64,000 nucleotides of DNA from Chloroflexota bacterium (GTDB lineage: Bacteria; Chloroflexota; Dehalococcoidia; Tepidiformales; Tepidiformaceae), in contig JAPPBY010000009.1 of assembly GCA_026702615.1 (NCBI GenBank), forward strand, positions 62,001 through 126,000, written 5' to 3'. The first letter of the stretch is position 1; every line of letters begins with the position of its first letter. Below, piece by piece: positions 44,195 to 52,366 of this stretch. The position numbers and the translations under genes are program-made. The notes below the pieces were generated by a model that was given only the letters and a program-made list of their open reading frames with translations, searched no databases and had not been told where the DNA came from.

Positions 44195-44941
44195 GTGACC
44201 GACGCGTACGGGCGCGCGCTCGTAAAGCTCAGCGGTGAGGCCCTGATGGGCGACCGCGAGTTTGGCATCGATCCCGACACGATCGCCAATCTCGCCGAAC
44301 AGATCGCGTGCGCCTCGGCCGGTGGGGTCGAGGTCGCGATCGTCGTCGGCGGCGGGAATTTCTGGCGGGGCCAGGCGGCGGCGGAGACCGGGATGGACCG
44401 CGCCACCGCGGACTACGCCGGGATGCTCAGCACGATGATGAACGCACTCGCACTGCAGGACGCGCTCGAGCACGCCGGCGCGGAGGTTCGCACGCAAACG
44501 GCGCTGACGATGGCGCAGATCGCGGAGCCCTACATCCGGCGCCGGGCGATTCGGCACCTGGAGAAGGGGCGGGTCGTCGTGTTCGCCTCGGGGACGGGCA
44601 ACCCGTTCATGACTACGGACACGGCGGCGGCCCTGCGCGCCATCGAGGTCGACTGCGAGACGCTGCTGATGGCGAAGAACGGCGTGGACGGCGTGTACGA
44701 CGCCGACCCGGCAACCTCGCCGGATGCCAAGCGGTTCGAGCGCTTGAGCCACATCGAGGCGATCCAGCGGCGCCTGCAGGTGATGGACAGCACAGCCCTG
44801 AGCCTCTGCATGGAGCACGAGCTTCCCATCGTCGTCTTCGACGTGCGGGCGAAGGACAGCATCTACCGGGCGCTCAACGGGGAGCGCATCGGCACGACCG
44901 TGAGCGCGGGAGCGCTCACCGAGCCCGCCCATCCGGGTTAG
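44195..44941 (+). CDS. pyrH: UMP kinase
   Basis: 248 aa hexameric bacterial-type uridylate kinase: UMP + ATP to UDP + ADP. Starts at GTG 44195 with AGAGGGGGAG upstream, 11 nt after tsf. Blocks: [42 protein letters not shown], and [21 protein letters not shown]-terminal domain intact. Usual place between tsf and frr. Confidence 0.96.
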   Translation: MTDAYGRALVKLSGEALMGDREFGIDPDTIANLAEQIACASAGGVEVAIVVGGGNFWRGQAAAETGMDRATADYAGMLSTMMNALALQDALEHAGAEVRTQTALTMAQIAEPYIRRRAIRHLEKGRVVVFASGTGNPFMTTDTAAALRAIEVDCETLLMAKNGVDGVYDADPATSPDAKRFERLSHIEAIQRRLQVMDSTALSLCMEHELPIVVFDVRAKDSIYRALNGERIGTTVSAGALTEPAHPG

Positions 44942-44956
44942 ATCGAGAGCAGACGC

Positions 44957-45520
44957 ATGGCCGACCCAGAAGAGATCATGCTCGACGCGGAGATGCGCAT
45001 GGACGGCGCCGTGGAGGCGTTCCATCGAGAGCTTGCCGGTGTCCGCACGGGCCGTGCCCACCCCAGTCTCATCGAGGGGCTGCAGGTGGAGCACTACGGG
45101 CAGACGCAGCCGCTCAACCAGCTCGGCACCATCAACGCGCCCGAGGCGCGGCTGCTGGCCGTACAGGTGTGGGACGCCGGGGCCGTGCAATCGGTCGTGA
45201 AGGCGATTCAGACCTCCGACCTGGGCCTGAACCCGAACATCGACGGGCAGCTCATCCGCCTGCCGATCCCCCAGCTCACGGAGGAACGCCGCCGCGAGTT
45301 CGTGCGGATGGTCCACCAGAAGGCGGAAGACGCACGCGTCGCGGTTCGCAATGTGCGCCGGCACACGCACGACGACCTGCGCAAGGGCGAGCGCGAGGGC
45401 GACATGACGCAGGACGACCTGCGCGACTACGAGAGCGACCTGCAAAAGCTCACCGACTCCCACACCGGCCTGATCGACGAGGCGATGAAGCACAAGGAGG
45501 AGGAGCTGCTTGAGCTATAG
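44957..45520 (+). CDS. frr: ribosome recycling factor
   Basis: 187 aa, ATG 44957. Blocks: AVEAFHRELAGVRTGRAHPS, NQLGTINAPEARLLAVQVWD, GLNPNIDGQLIRLPIPQLTE and ERRREFVRMVHQKAEDARVA. Works with EF-G to split post-termination ribosomes. Its 3' end AAGGAGGAGGAG doubles as the ribosome site of uppS, and the two genes overlap by 11 nt. Confidence 0.97.
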   Translation: MADPEEIMLDAEMRMDGAVEAFHRELAGVRTGRAHPSLIEGLQVEHYGQTQPLNQLGTINAPEARLLAVQVWDAGAVQSVVKAIQTSDLGLNPNIDGQLIRLPIPQLTEERRREFVRMVHQKAEDARVAVRNVRRHTHDDLRKGEREGDMTQDDLRDYESDLQKLTDSHTGLIDEAMKHKEEELLEL

Positions 45521-46310
45521 GCTGGCGCAGCGCGCGGGGACCGAATCCCGAACCGACCCCGGCGGCGACCGCATATCGTCGCTGACGGGTGGGCGCGTGC
45601 CCGGCCACATCGCGATCATCATGGACGGCAACGGGCGCTGGGCCACGGAGCGCGGCCTGCCGCGCGCGGCCGGGCACCGGGCCGGAGCGGAAAACATCCG
45701 GCGCGTGATCGAGCGCTTCGCCGAGCACGACGTCCGTTACGTCACGCTCTTCGCCTTCTCGACCGAGAACTGGAACCGGCCGGCGAGCGAGGTGTCGGTC
45801 ATATTCCAGCTGATCGACCGGTTCCTCCAGCGGGAGCTGGACAACATGCAGCGCGATAACGTGCGCATCCGCCACTTCGGCCATCTCGAGCAGCTCCCGG
45901 CGGCGCTGGCCGTGCGAGTCAAAGAGGCGGTGGCGGTAACCCGCGAGAACGACGGTCTGAAGCTGAACATCTGCCTGAGCTACGGCAGCCGCGACGAGAT
46001 CGTGACCGCCATCCAGCGGATCGCCGAGGAGGGCATCCCCGCCGCGGAGATCGACGAGGAGGCGGTGTCGTCGCGGCTGCTCACGGGCGGCCTCCCGGAC
46101 CCCGACCTGGTCATTCGTACGGCGGGGGAGCAGCGCATCTCGAACTTCCTGCTCTGGCAGAACGCCTATGCGGAGCTCTACTTCACGTCCGCCTACTGGC
46201 CGGATTTCGGGCGGGAGGACGTGGACCTCGCGCTCGCCGAGTACGGCCGCCGCAAGCGGAAGTTCGGCAAGTTGCTGCCGGAAGACCTCGACGCGTTCGA
46301 GGACGCCTAG
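45510..46310 (+). CDS. uppS: isoprenyl transferase (undecaprenyl diphosphate synthase)
   Basis: 266 aa cis-prenyltransferase making the lipid carrier for cell-wall glycans. Start TTG 45510 is preceded by AAGGAGGAGGAG. Catalytic region HIAIIMDGNGRWATERGLPR, then TLFAFSTENWNRP, and PDLVIRTAGEQRISNFLLWQ with YAELYFT. The N-terminal 30 residues are extra compared with many homologues. Its stop overlaps the cdsA GTG by one base (TAGTG). Confidence 0.95.
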   Translation: MSYRLAQRAGTESRTDPGGDRISSLTGGRVPGHIAIIMDGNGRWATERGLPRAAGHRAGAENIRRVIERFAEHDVRYVTLFAFSTENWNRPASEVSVIFQLIDRFLQRELDNMQRDNVRIRHFGHLEQLPAALAVRVKEAVAVTRENDGLKLNICLSYGSRDEIVTAIQRIAEEGIPAAEIDEEAVSSRLLTGGLPDPDLVIRTAGEQRISNFLLWQNAYAELYFTSAYWPDFGREDVDLALAEYGRRKRKFGKLLPEDLDAFEDA

Positions 46311-47119
46311 TGCGAATCCCCCGCAATCTCGCGCTTCGTTTGGCGACGGCGGCGGTGGGCGTGCCCCTGCTGCTGCTGGTCGTCTGGGCCGGCGGCTGGC
46401 CGTTCGCCATCGTGGCGGGATTGATCACGCTGGGCGGCACGATCGAGTTCGCGCACGCGTGGCTCATGCCCACGCGGCCCTACCGGGAGGTGGTGCAACT
46501 CGGTCCGGGGCTGCTTGCCCCGGCCGTCGTGGTGGCGGGAGTCCACGCCGACGAGCGTTTCCTCATCGCCGGAGCCCTGCTGACTGCGCTCTTCCTCGCC
46601 GCGGGCTATTCCCGCTCCAACCTCTTCGGACCGCGCAAGCCGCTCCGGGTCGCGGGCTGGGCGATCGTCTATCCGGGCATCATCTTCTCGACGATCGTGC
46701 TGACGCGGGATCTCGATCAGGGCCGCGACTGGGTGCTGCTGACGGTGCTGACGACCTTCACGATCGACACGGGCGCCTACTTCACCGGATCCCTGCTCGG
46801 GCGGCACAAACTGTGGCCTGCCATCAGCCCGCGGAAGACGTGGGAAGGCGCCGTTGGAGGGTTATGCGGGGGTGTGCTGGCCACCGGGGTGCTCTCGCCG
46901 TGGATGGACCTTGGATTGGGCGTGGGCGCCATCGTGGGGCTGGGGGTGGGGCTGGGCGTGGCGGCGCAGGCAGGCGACCTGCTGGAGAGCTGGATGAAGC
47001 GCAAGGCCGACATCAAGGACTCCTCGGGCTTGCTGCCCGGACACGGGGGCCTACTCGACCGGCTCGACTCGATCGTGTTCGTGGCGCCGGTCGTGTACCT
47101 GGTCGCGAACTTCACCTGA
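46310..47119 (+). CDS. cdsA: phosphatidate cytidylyltransferase
   Basis: 269 aa, about 8 helices, making CDP-diacylglycerol from phosphatidate and CTP. The family signature is at the C-terminus: KRKADIKDSSGLLPGHGGLL followed by DRLDS. TFTIDTGAYFTGSLLGRHK and ISPRKTWEGAVGG are also typical. GTG start overlaps the uppS stop. Last gene of the rpsB operon; next is an alpha/beta hydrolase with its own start box. Confidence 0.94.
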   Translation: MRIPRNLALRLATAAVGVPLLLLVVWAGGWPFAIVAGLITLGGTIEFAHAWLMPTRPYREVVQLGPGLLAPAVVVAGVHADERFLIAGALLTALFLAAGYSRSNLFGPRKPLRVAGWAIVYPGIIFSTIVLTRDLDQGRDWVLLTVLTTFTIDTGAYFTGSLLGRHKLWPAISPRKTWEGAVGGLCGGVLATGVLSPWMDLGLGVGAIVGLGVGLGVAAQAGDLLESWMKRKADIKDSSGLLPGHGGLLDRLDSIVFVAPVVYLVANFT

Positions 47120-47156
47120 CCGAAACGCGCCGGCCTGCCCGTTCCGGGCGCTCGCC

Positions 47157-47169
47157 TAAGATAGGACTA
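47157..47169 (+). promoter_or_regulatory. leaderless-type -10 box
   Basis: TAAGAT (47157-47162), 7 nt, then ATG 47170. No ribosome site is present. Separates the alpha/beta hydrolase from the rpsB operon. Confidence 0.5.
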
Positions 47170-48045
47170 ATGGCTCCCGAAGCGCCGTTCGAGCCCCAGC
47201 ACCGCCAGGTCGTGGCGAACGGCTTACGCATGCATTATGTGGAGGGCGGCGAGGGCGAGCCGGTTGTGTTCCTGCACGGCTTCCCGGAGTGCTGGTACTC
47301 GTGGCGGAAGCAGCTGCCGGCGCTGGCGCCGAACTACCACGTGATCGCCCCCGACCTGCGGGGCTACCACGAGACCGAAGCGCGGCCTCCTTACGACACG
47401 GAGACGCTCCAGCAGGATGTGCTCGGGCTCATCGAGACGCTGGGCGAGAGCAGCGCGCACATCGTGGGGCACGACTGGGGCGGGGCGATCGCCTGGCAGC
47501 TGGCCATGAATCACCCGGCCGCCGTCCGCTCACTCGCGGTCCTGAACATCCCGCACCCGGCGCTCTTCCGCGAGGGGCTGCGCAGCGTCGCACAGCTGCG
47601 GCGGAGCTGGTACATCGCCTTCTTCCAGCTGCCGTGGCTGCCAGAGCAGATGCTGTCCTTCGATGGCTACCGGCGACTGGCACGCTCGGTCTGCCGGGGG
47701 ATCCCGGCAGGGGAGGAGCGGCGGGCCGACCTGGCGTTCTACCGGAAGAGCTGGCGAGAGCACGGCCTCACGGGCGGGATCAACTGGTACCGCGCCCTCC
47801 TTCGTAGCCCGCAGTCCCTCCCCGATCCCGTGCCCATCATCGGAGCGACGACGACGATGATCTGGGGCGAGGAAGACGTCGCCCTCGGCAAGGAGTTGAC
47901 GGTCGGCACGGAGCGGTTCGTGCACGACTTCAACCTCCACTACGTTTCGGGGGCCGGGCACTTCGTGCAGCAGGATGCGCCGAAGCGAGTCAACGAGCTG
48001 TTGTTGGCACACCTGGAGCGGGCGGGGAGCCGTTCGAATGGCTGA
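47170..48045 (+). CDS. alpha/beta-hydrolase, epoxide hydrolase-like
   Basis: 291 aa. HGFPE oxyanion motif, nucleophile Asp in VGHDWGGAIAW (Asp instead of Ser, as in epoxide hydrolases and dehalogenases), acid in MIWGEEDVALG, and His in GAGHFVQQ. The cap domain includes WYIAFFQLPWLPE and NWYRALLRS; the two lid Tyr residues typical of epoxide hydrolases are plausible in this area. Likely opens an epoxide to a diol, though haloalkane or fluoroacetate dehalogenation is possible. It overlaps the next gene by 8 nt. Confidence 0.88.
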   Translation: MAPEAPFEPQHRQVVANGLRMHYVEGGEGEPVVFLHGFPECWYSWRKQLPALAPNYHVIAPDLRGYHETEARPPYDTETLQQDVLGLIETLGESSAHIVGHDWGGAIAWQLAMNHPAAVRSLAVLNIPHPALFREGLRSVAQLRRSWYIAFFQLPWLPEQMLSFDGYRRLARSVCRGIPAGEERRADLAFYRKSWREHGLTGGINWYRALLRSPQSLPDPVPIIGATTTMIWGEEDVALGKELTVGTERFVHDFNLHYVSGAGHFVQQDAPKRVNELLLAHLERAGSRSNG

Positions 48046-48832
48046 GCAAGGCTCCGCGCGCACGCTGCGCAAGCCCACCATCACGGACTTCGTTGCGGAA
48101 GGGGAGGAGACGCCGATCCTGTTGCGGCCGCGCGTGCTGGCAGGCATCGCGGTGGTGTTCCTCGGGCTGGTCGCGGCCTACTTCATCCTGGCCGACGTCT
48201 TCGACATCTCTCTGCAGTTCGACGCCGAGCCCCTGCAGGACTGGGTGGAGCAATGGGGCGTCTGGGGCCCGATCGCGTTCATGGCCGTAATGGCCTTCTC
48301 CGTGCTGTTCGCGCCTGTCCCGAACGCACCCATCTTCATTGCGGCGGGGCTCGTCTGGGGGCCGGTGCTGGGCACCGTCTACTCGATGATCGGGATGATG
48401 TGGGGTTCGGCCATGGCGTTCTGGGTGGCTCGCTGGCTGGGCCGGCGCCACCTGCCGAAGCTGGTGGGGAGCAAGGCGGCAGCCAACATGGATTCCCTCT
48501 CCGTCCGCATGGGCGGGCGGCTCATCTTCTGGGCGCGCATGCTGCCGGTCGTGAACTTCGATTGGATCAGCTTCCTCGCGGGGCTGACGGCGATGCGCTT
48601 CTGGCGGTTCTTCTTCTTCAGCTTCCTGGGCATGCTCACGCCGACAACCGTCGGCGTGGTCGCGGGTGACAGCCTCGGACGTGACCTGCGCATCACGCTG
48701 GTCATCGTGGCGGTCTGGGTAGCGGCCATCATCCTGAGCGGCCTCTACCTCTGGTGGCGGCGGCGGCAGGCGCGAATGCAAGCGCCGCCTCCACCCTCGA
48801 AACCGCTGGCTGAGGGGCAGCCGGGGCCGTAA
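48038..48832 (+). CDS. TVP38/TMEM64 (DedA/VTT-domain) membrane protein
   Basis: 264 aa with about five to six membrane segments. VTT-domain blocks: FAPVPNAPIFIAAGLVWGPV, GSAMAFWVARWLGRR and GGRLIFWARMLPVVNFDW. The family handles membrane lipid scrambling or flipping. The ATG lies inside the 3' end of the hydrolase gene, so translation is coupled. The C-terminal tail is basic and Pro-rich. Convergent with the SDR gene that ends at 48843. Confidence 0.88.
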   Translation: MAEQGSARTLRKPTITDFVAEGEETPILLRPRVLAGIAVVFLGLVAAYFILADVFDISLQFDAEPLQDWVEQWGVWGPIAFMAVMAFSVLFAPVPNAPIFIAAGLVWGPVLGTVYSMIGMMWGSAMAFWVARWLGRRHLPKLVGSKAAANMDSLSVRMGGRLIFWARMLPVVNFDWISFLAGLTAMRFWRFFFFSFLGMLTPTTVGVVAGDSLGRDLRITLVIVAVWVAAIILSGLYLWWRRRQARMQAPPPPSKPLAEGQPGP

Positions 48833-48842
48833 GCCGGGGGGC

Positions 48843-49643
48843 CTACTGGAACCGGTGGGGCAGGGGGTCGACCCTCGGCGGCAGGGCGATCTCGTGGTCG
48901 AGCCAGATGCCGATGTTCTCGCCGGTGCGGCCATCGGGGCCCTCCTCGAGGAGGTCGACGAGGAGGCCGGCGATCTGCTCGGGACGCATCCAGCGGTCGA
49001 GGAGCTCCTGCGGAGGCGTCATGCCGAGGGCGCCCCGGATCATCTCCGAGTCGGTGGCGTCCATGCAGAGGGCGTTCACGCGCACGCCGTGGGGCTCCAG
49101 TACGCGCGACCACGCCTGCGTGAAGCCGTTGATGCCCCACTTGGAGGCGTCGTAGACATCCATGCGGGTACCGCCGCCGGTGTTGTAGCCGGGTGGCGGA
49201 CAGATGTGGTCGGTGGCGATGTTGACGATGTTGCCACCGCCCATCTCCGTCATGTGGGGCGCGATGGCGCGCCCGCAGAGGAACACGCCCTTGAGGTTCG
49301 TCCCGACGAGGGCGTCGAAGTCGTCGACGGCCTTCTCCCAGGGGTCGAGGGGGGAGGTGGCGCGCCAGATGCCGGCGTTGCTGACCATGGTGTGGATGCG
49401 CCCGAAGCGCTCGATAGCCGCATCGACGAAGGCGCGGACGGCCGCAGGATCGCTGACGTCGGCCTCAGCCGCCATGACGCTGGCACCGTCCGCCTCAAGC
49501 TCGGCGGCGAGATCGTGGACGGCGGGGGCGATGTCGCAGAGGGCGAGAGCGACGCCCTTACCCGCGAGGACGCGGGCAATGCCGTTGCCGATGCCGTGGG
49601 CGGCTCCGGTGACGATAGCGGTGGTTCCTTCGAGGTCGCTCAT
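48843..49643 (-). CDS. short-chain dehydrogenase/reductase
   Basis: 266 aa, classical SDR. TGAAHGIGNG cofactor loop, NAGIW, and YDASK for YxxxK. The position of the usual catalytic Ser reads NIATDH, so the Ser may be replaced by Thr or shifted; activity is therefore less certain. The ATG (49643) overlaps the stop of the upstream selenoprotein gene by 4 nt (ATGA), so the redoxin and the SDR are translationally coupled. That suggests a shared redox function, but no substrate can be named. Confidence 0.9.
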   Translation of the reverse strand: MSDLEGTTAIVTGAAHGIGNGIARVLAGKGVALALCDIAPAVHDLAAELEADGASVMAAEADVSDPAAVRAFVDAAIERFGRIHTMVSNAGIWRATSPLDPWEKAVDDFDALVGTNLKGVFLCGRAIAPHMTEMGGGNIVNIATDHICPPPGYNTGGGTRMDVYDASKWGINGFTQAWSRVLEPHGVRVNALCMDATDSEMIRGALGMTPPQELLDRWMRPEQIAGLLVDLLEEGPDGRTGENIGIWLDHEIALPPRVDPLPHRFQ

Positions 49644-50686
49644 GAGGCGCTCACCGGCTCAATAGGGCGATAGAAAGCGTTCCCGGCCTCGGTCCACTCA
49701 TTCACGATCTTCATGAAGTCCTCCCCCATGGGGTCGAGGCCTCGGATGAGCATCGAACCCCGTCGGATGGTGAAGTCGTGGGGCGCGAGCTCGCCGGCGC
49801 GCACGTAGTGGGACTCGGCGTCCTCGGCGTGACCCCGCTGGGAGAGCCACCAGGCGAGGGTGAACTCGGCGCGGGCCTCCTGCTCGGCAGCCGTGGGGAG
49901 GGTCTGCACGGCTCGCGTCTCCTCAGGAGTCATGGCGGGGCCCTCACCCCGCACCCAGGCGCGCAGGCGCTCAAGGTGCAGTTCGGAGTCGATGCCCGTC
50001 ATCTCCTTGAAGTCGTTGGACCCGAAGGCGACGTCGTTGGGACGCGCGATGCGGCCTTCCTCGTCGATCCAGAGGATGGTCGGCACATTGATCATGCCGT
50101 AGAGGTCCGGGACCAGGTGCTCGGTATCGATGAGGCTGGGATGCTCGGCGCTGGCGGCCTCGATCCAGGGGCGGGCATCGTCGGCGGAACGCTCGATCGC
50201 GATCGTGATGACGGTGAAGCCCTCGTCCTTGAGCTCCTCGTAGACGGACTGCCAGACCGGCAGGTCGTAGCGGCAGCCTCACCAGGAGGCGTACGCGACG
50301 AGCAGGACCTTCTTGCCGCGCTGGTCGCTCAGGGAGTGCGGGTTCCCGTCGAGATCGGGGAGGGTGAAGTCGGGCGCCTGTAACGAGGCGAGAGCCTCCC
50401 CGCGGTCATGGTGGGAGGCGCCCAGCGCGGCCACATCATGCTTCTCGTCGGTCACCAGCGGGCGCTGGAGGGCATCGGCGAACACGCCGAGGTCGAGGCC
50501 ACCGTCCCCGACAAGTGCGTCCTGATCGACGGGCACGCACATCGGACCCTGGCAGAGCCCTTCGGGCTGCAGCTCCCAGCCGAGCGCCACCTCAAGGTCT
50601 TCCGGGGAGATGGCCGGGCGGGCGGGGTCGGCGCCAGCGAATTCGTCGCTACGGCCGTCGTGCAGCAGGGTCAGGGTGGCGGACAT
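49640..50686 (-). CDS. predicted selenoprotein: thioredoxin-fold redoxin with U-G-C motif, copy 2
   Basis: 348 aa if the in-frame TGA at 50281-50279 is read as selenocysteine (residue 136). The N-terminal domain has LGWELQPEGLCQGPMCVPV (C45 and C50). A TlpA/ResA-like thioredoxin fold follows: APDFTLPDLDGNPHSLS, KKVLLVAYASW-U-GCRYDLPVW, and the cis-Pro loop INVPTILWIDEEGRI. A TPR-like C-terminus has AHYVRAGELAP-type spacing (ESHYVRAGELAPHDFTIRRG). ATG 50686 has GGGAG upstream. Routine calling would give two fragments around the TGA. Many other genes here end in TGA, so it is not a sense codon genome-wide. Coupled to the SDR by ATGA. Confidence 0.85.
50247..50266 (-). promoter_or_regulatory. 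SECIS-like stem-loop of selenoprotein copy 2
   Basis: Minus strand: CTGCC (50263-50259) and GGCAG (50253-50249) close a GGTCT loop (50258-50254); GA/TC extends the stem below a bulged C. The loop starts 20 nt after the TGA. A 4+ bp upper stem, G in the first two loop positions, and a UGA-to-loop distance of 16-37 nt are the known bacterial SECIS criteria. Confidence 0.7.
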
Positions 50687-50716
50687 GGATAGCTCCCGGG
50701 AATGGCAAGTGCAGCG

Positions 50717-50732
50717 GATTCTACGGGGCGGG
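50717..50732 (-). promoter_or_regulatory. duplicated promoter-like element, copy 2
   Basis: Minus-strand CCCGCCCCGTAGAATC contains a TAGAAT -10 box. The same 16 bases occur upstream of the paralogous gene (51831-51846). It suggests each selenoprotein gene has its own promoter. Confidence 0.45.
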
Positions 50733-50757
50733 TGAAGGGGGCGGGTGTGCCCGGGGG

Positions 50758-51798
50758 CTACGCAGGGCTGTCCTCGATCCGGCGGTACAGGGGCGTGCGC
50801 GTCAAAGCGCTCTTGATCGCGATTTTCAGGAAGGCGAAGCCCATGGGGTTGAGGCCGCGGGTGCGCATCGAGCCGCGCCGGATGGTGATGTCGTGCGGGG
50901 CGAGTTCGCCGGCGCGCTCGTAGTGGCGCTCGGCATCCTCGTCGTGGCCTTCCCGGGAGAGCCACCAGGCAAGCGTGAACTCGGCGCGCGCCTCCTGCTC
51001 GACGGCGGTCGGGAGTTCCTGGTGCTTGCGGACCTCGGACGGCGTGAGGGCGGGGGCGTCACCGCGTACCCAGGCGCGCAGCCTTCTGAGGTGGCGCTTG
51101 GAATCCAGGCCCGTCAACAGCTTGAACCGGTTGGAGGCGAAGGAGGCGTCGTTGGGGCGGGCGATGCGACCTTCCTCGTCGATCCAGACGACGGTGGGGA
51201 CGTTGATCATGCCGTAGAGGTCGGGCACGAGGTGCTCGATGTCGATGAGGCTGGGGTGCTGGGGACTGGCCTTTTCGATCCAGGGCCGGGCGTCCTCAGG
51301 CGAGCGCTCAATGCCAACCGTGATGACGGTGAAGCCCTCATCCGCGAGCTCTTCATACAAGGACTGCCAGACCGGCAGATCGTAGCGGCAGCCTCACCAG
51401 GAGGCGTAGGCGACGAGCAGCACTTTTTTGCCGCGCTCGTCGCTGAGGGAGTGGAGATTGCCAGCGAGGTCGGGGAGGGTGAAGTCGGGAGCATCGAGGG
51501 AGTCGAGGGCCTCGGCCCGGTCGTGGTGCGAGGCGCCGAGTGAGGCGACGGCGTGCTTCTCTTCCGTGACGAGGGGCCGCTGGAGGGCATCGGCCAGCAC
51601 GCGAAGGTCGAGGCCGTCCTCACGAACGAGGTCATCCTGGTCGACGGGGATGCACATGTAGCCCTTGCAGAGGCCTTCGGGCTTCAATTCCCAGCCAAGC
51701 AGGCTCTCGACTTGTTCGGGGGAGATGGTGGGGCGGGCAAGGTCGGCGACGGAGATTTCGTCTACGCGGCCATCGTGCAGGAGGGTCAGTGTAGGCAT
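50758..51798 (-). CDS. predicted selenoprotein: thioredoxin-fold redoxin with U-G-C motif, copy 1
   Basis: 346 aa with the TGA at 51396-51394 as selenocysteine 135, followed by Gly and Cys137. Domain order matches copy 2: LGWELKPEGLCKGYMCIPV (C44, C49), APDFTLPDLAGNLHSLS, VLLVAYASW-U-GCRYDLPVW, INVPTVVWIDEEGRI, then a TPR-like tail (ERHYERAGELAPHDITIRRG). ATG 51798 has CTGGAG upstream. Both halves lie in one frame with no other stop. The U-x-C spacing differs from CxxC thioredoxins by one residue; the Cys aligns with the resolving Cys before Arg. Likely a thiol oxidoreductase or peroxidase; the partner is unknown. Confidence 0.85.
51362..51381 (-). promoter_or_regulatory. SECIS-like stem-loop of selenoprotein copy 1
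   Basis: Same structure as in copy 2: CTGCC-GGTCT-GGCAG (51378-51364), loop GGTCT 51373-51369, 20 nt after the TGA. The bulged base is T here (C in copy 2), a synonymous GAC/GAT change that leaves the stem intact. E. coli fdhF also has a bulged U below a GGUC loop. Confidence 0.7.
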
Positions 51799-51830
51799 GA
51801 GTAATAACTCCAGAGACAGCAGCCGGGTCC

Positions 51831-51846
51831 GATTCTACGGGGCGGG
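51831..51846 (-). promoter_or_regulatory. duplicated promoter-like element, copy 1
   Basis: Minus-strand CCCGCCCCGTAGAATC, identical to 50717-50732, with TAGAAT as the probable -10 box. It lies between the tRNA-Ser gene and selenoprotein copy 1. Confidence 0.45.
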
Positions 51847-51871
51847 AATTGAGTGCGGTGTAAGCAAGACA

Positions 51872-51960
<89 letters not shown>

Positions 51961-52063
51961 TCGTTCGATTGTAGTGGGGGATGGGCGGAGCCGGAGTTAG
52001 CAGTCACCATCGGAGAGTGCTAAACTGCGGGGGTCACACTCCGCTCAGCCTGGACGGACTCCC

Positions 52064-52360
52064 GTGCCCACCTACGAGTACCACTGCGAAACCTGCAAGC
52101 GCAGATACGACCTGCGCGAGGGGTTCGACGCGCCCAGCAGCCACCCCTGTCAGCGCTGCGACGAGGGCACGGCGACGCGTGTTCTGCACGCGCCCACGGT
52201 CGTCTTCAAAGGCAGCGGGTTCTACGTGAACGACAGCCGCAAGTCGGAGAAGAGCACCAGCTCGAGCGAAAAGACGATGAGCCTGCCCAGCGACTCTGGC
52301 AAGAGCGACAGCAAGAGCAAGGGCAAGAGCGCGAAGTCCAGCAGTTCCTCGAAGGACTAG
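52064..52360 (+). CDS. FmdB-family zinc ribbon protein
   Basis: 98 aa, GTG 52064. The N-terminal CxxC...CxxC ribbon is seen in PTYEYHCETCKRRYDLREGF and HPCQRCDEG, then VFKGSGFYVNDSR, the FmdB pattern. The C-terminal third is low-complexity Ser/Lys (EKSTSSSEKTMSLPSDSGKS onward). Proposed in the literature as a regulatory protein; its actual role is unclear. A TAAACT box lies about 40 nt upstream. Confidence 0.88.
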   Translation: MPTYEYHCETCKRRYDLREGFDAPSSHPCQRCDEGTATRVLHAPTVVFKGSGFYVNDSRKSEKSTSSSEKTMSLPSDSGKSDSKSKGKSAKSSSSSKD

Positions 52361-52366
52361 CACCGC

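Noticed and set aside
49640-51798. The redoxin TGA codons as nonsense mutations or sequencing frameshifts
   Set aside because: Both paralogues have the TGA at exactly the same active-site codon, remain in one frame on both sides, and share a downstream hairpin. A shared pseudogene would not keep its C-terminal coding so well.
49640-51798. TGA reassigned to Trp or Gly in this organism
   Set aside because: Many genes here end at TGA exactly at the expected family C-terminus (for example the SDRs, the frr-operon genes' neighbours and cysC-sat), and Trp is encoded by TGG throughout.
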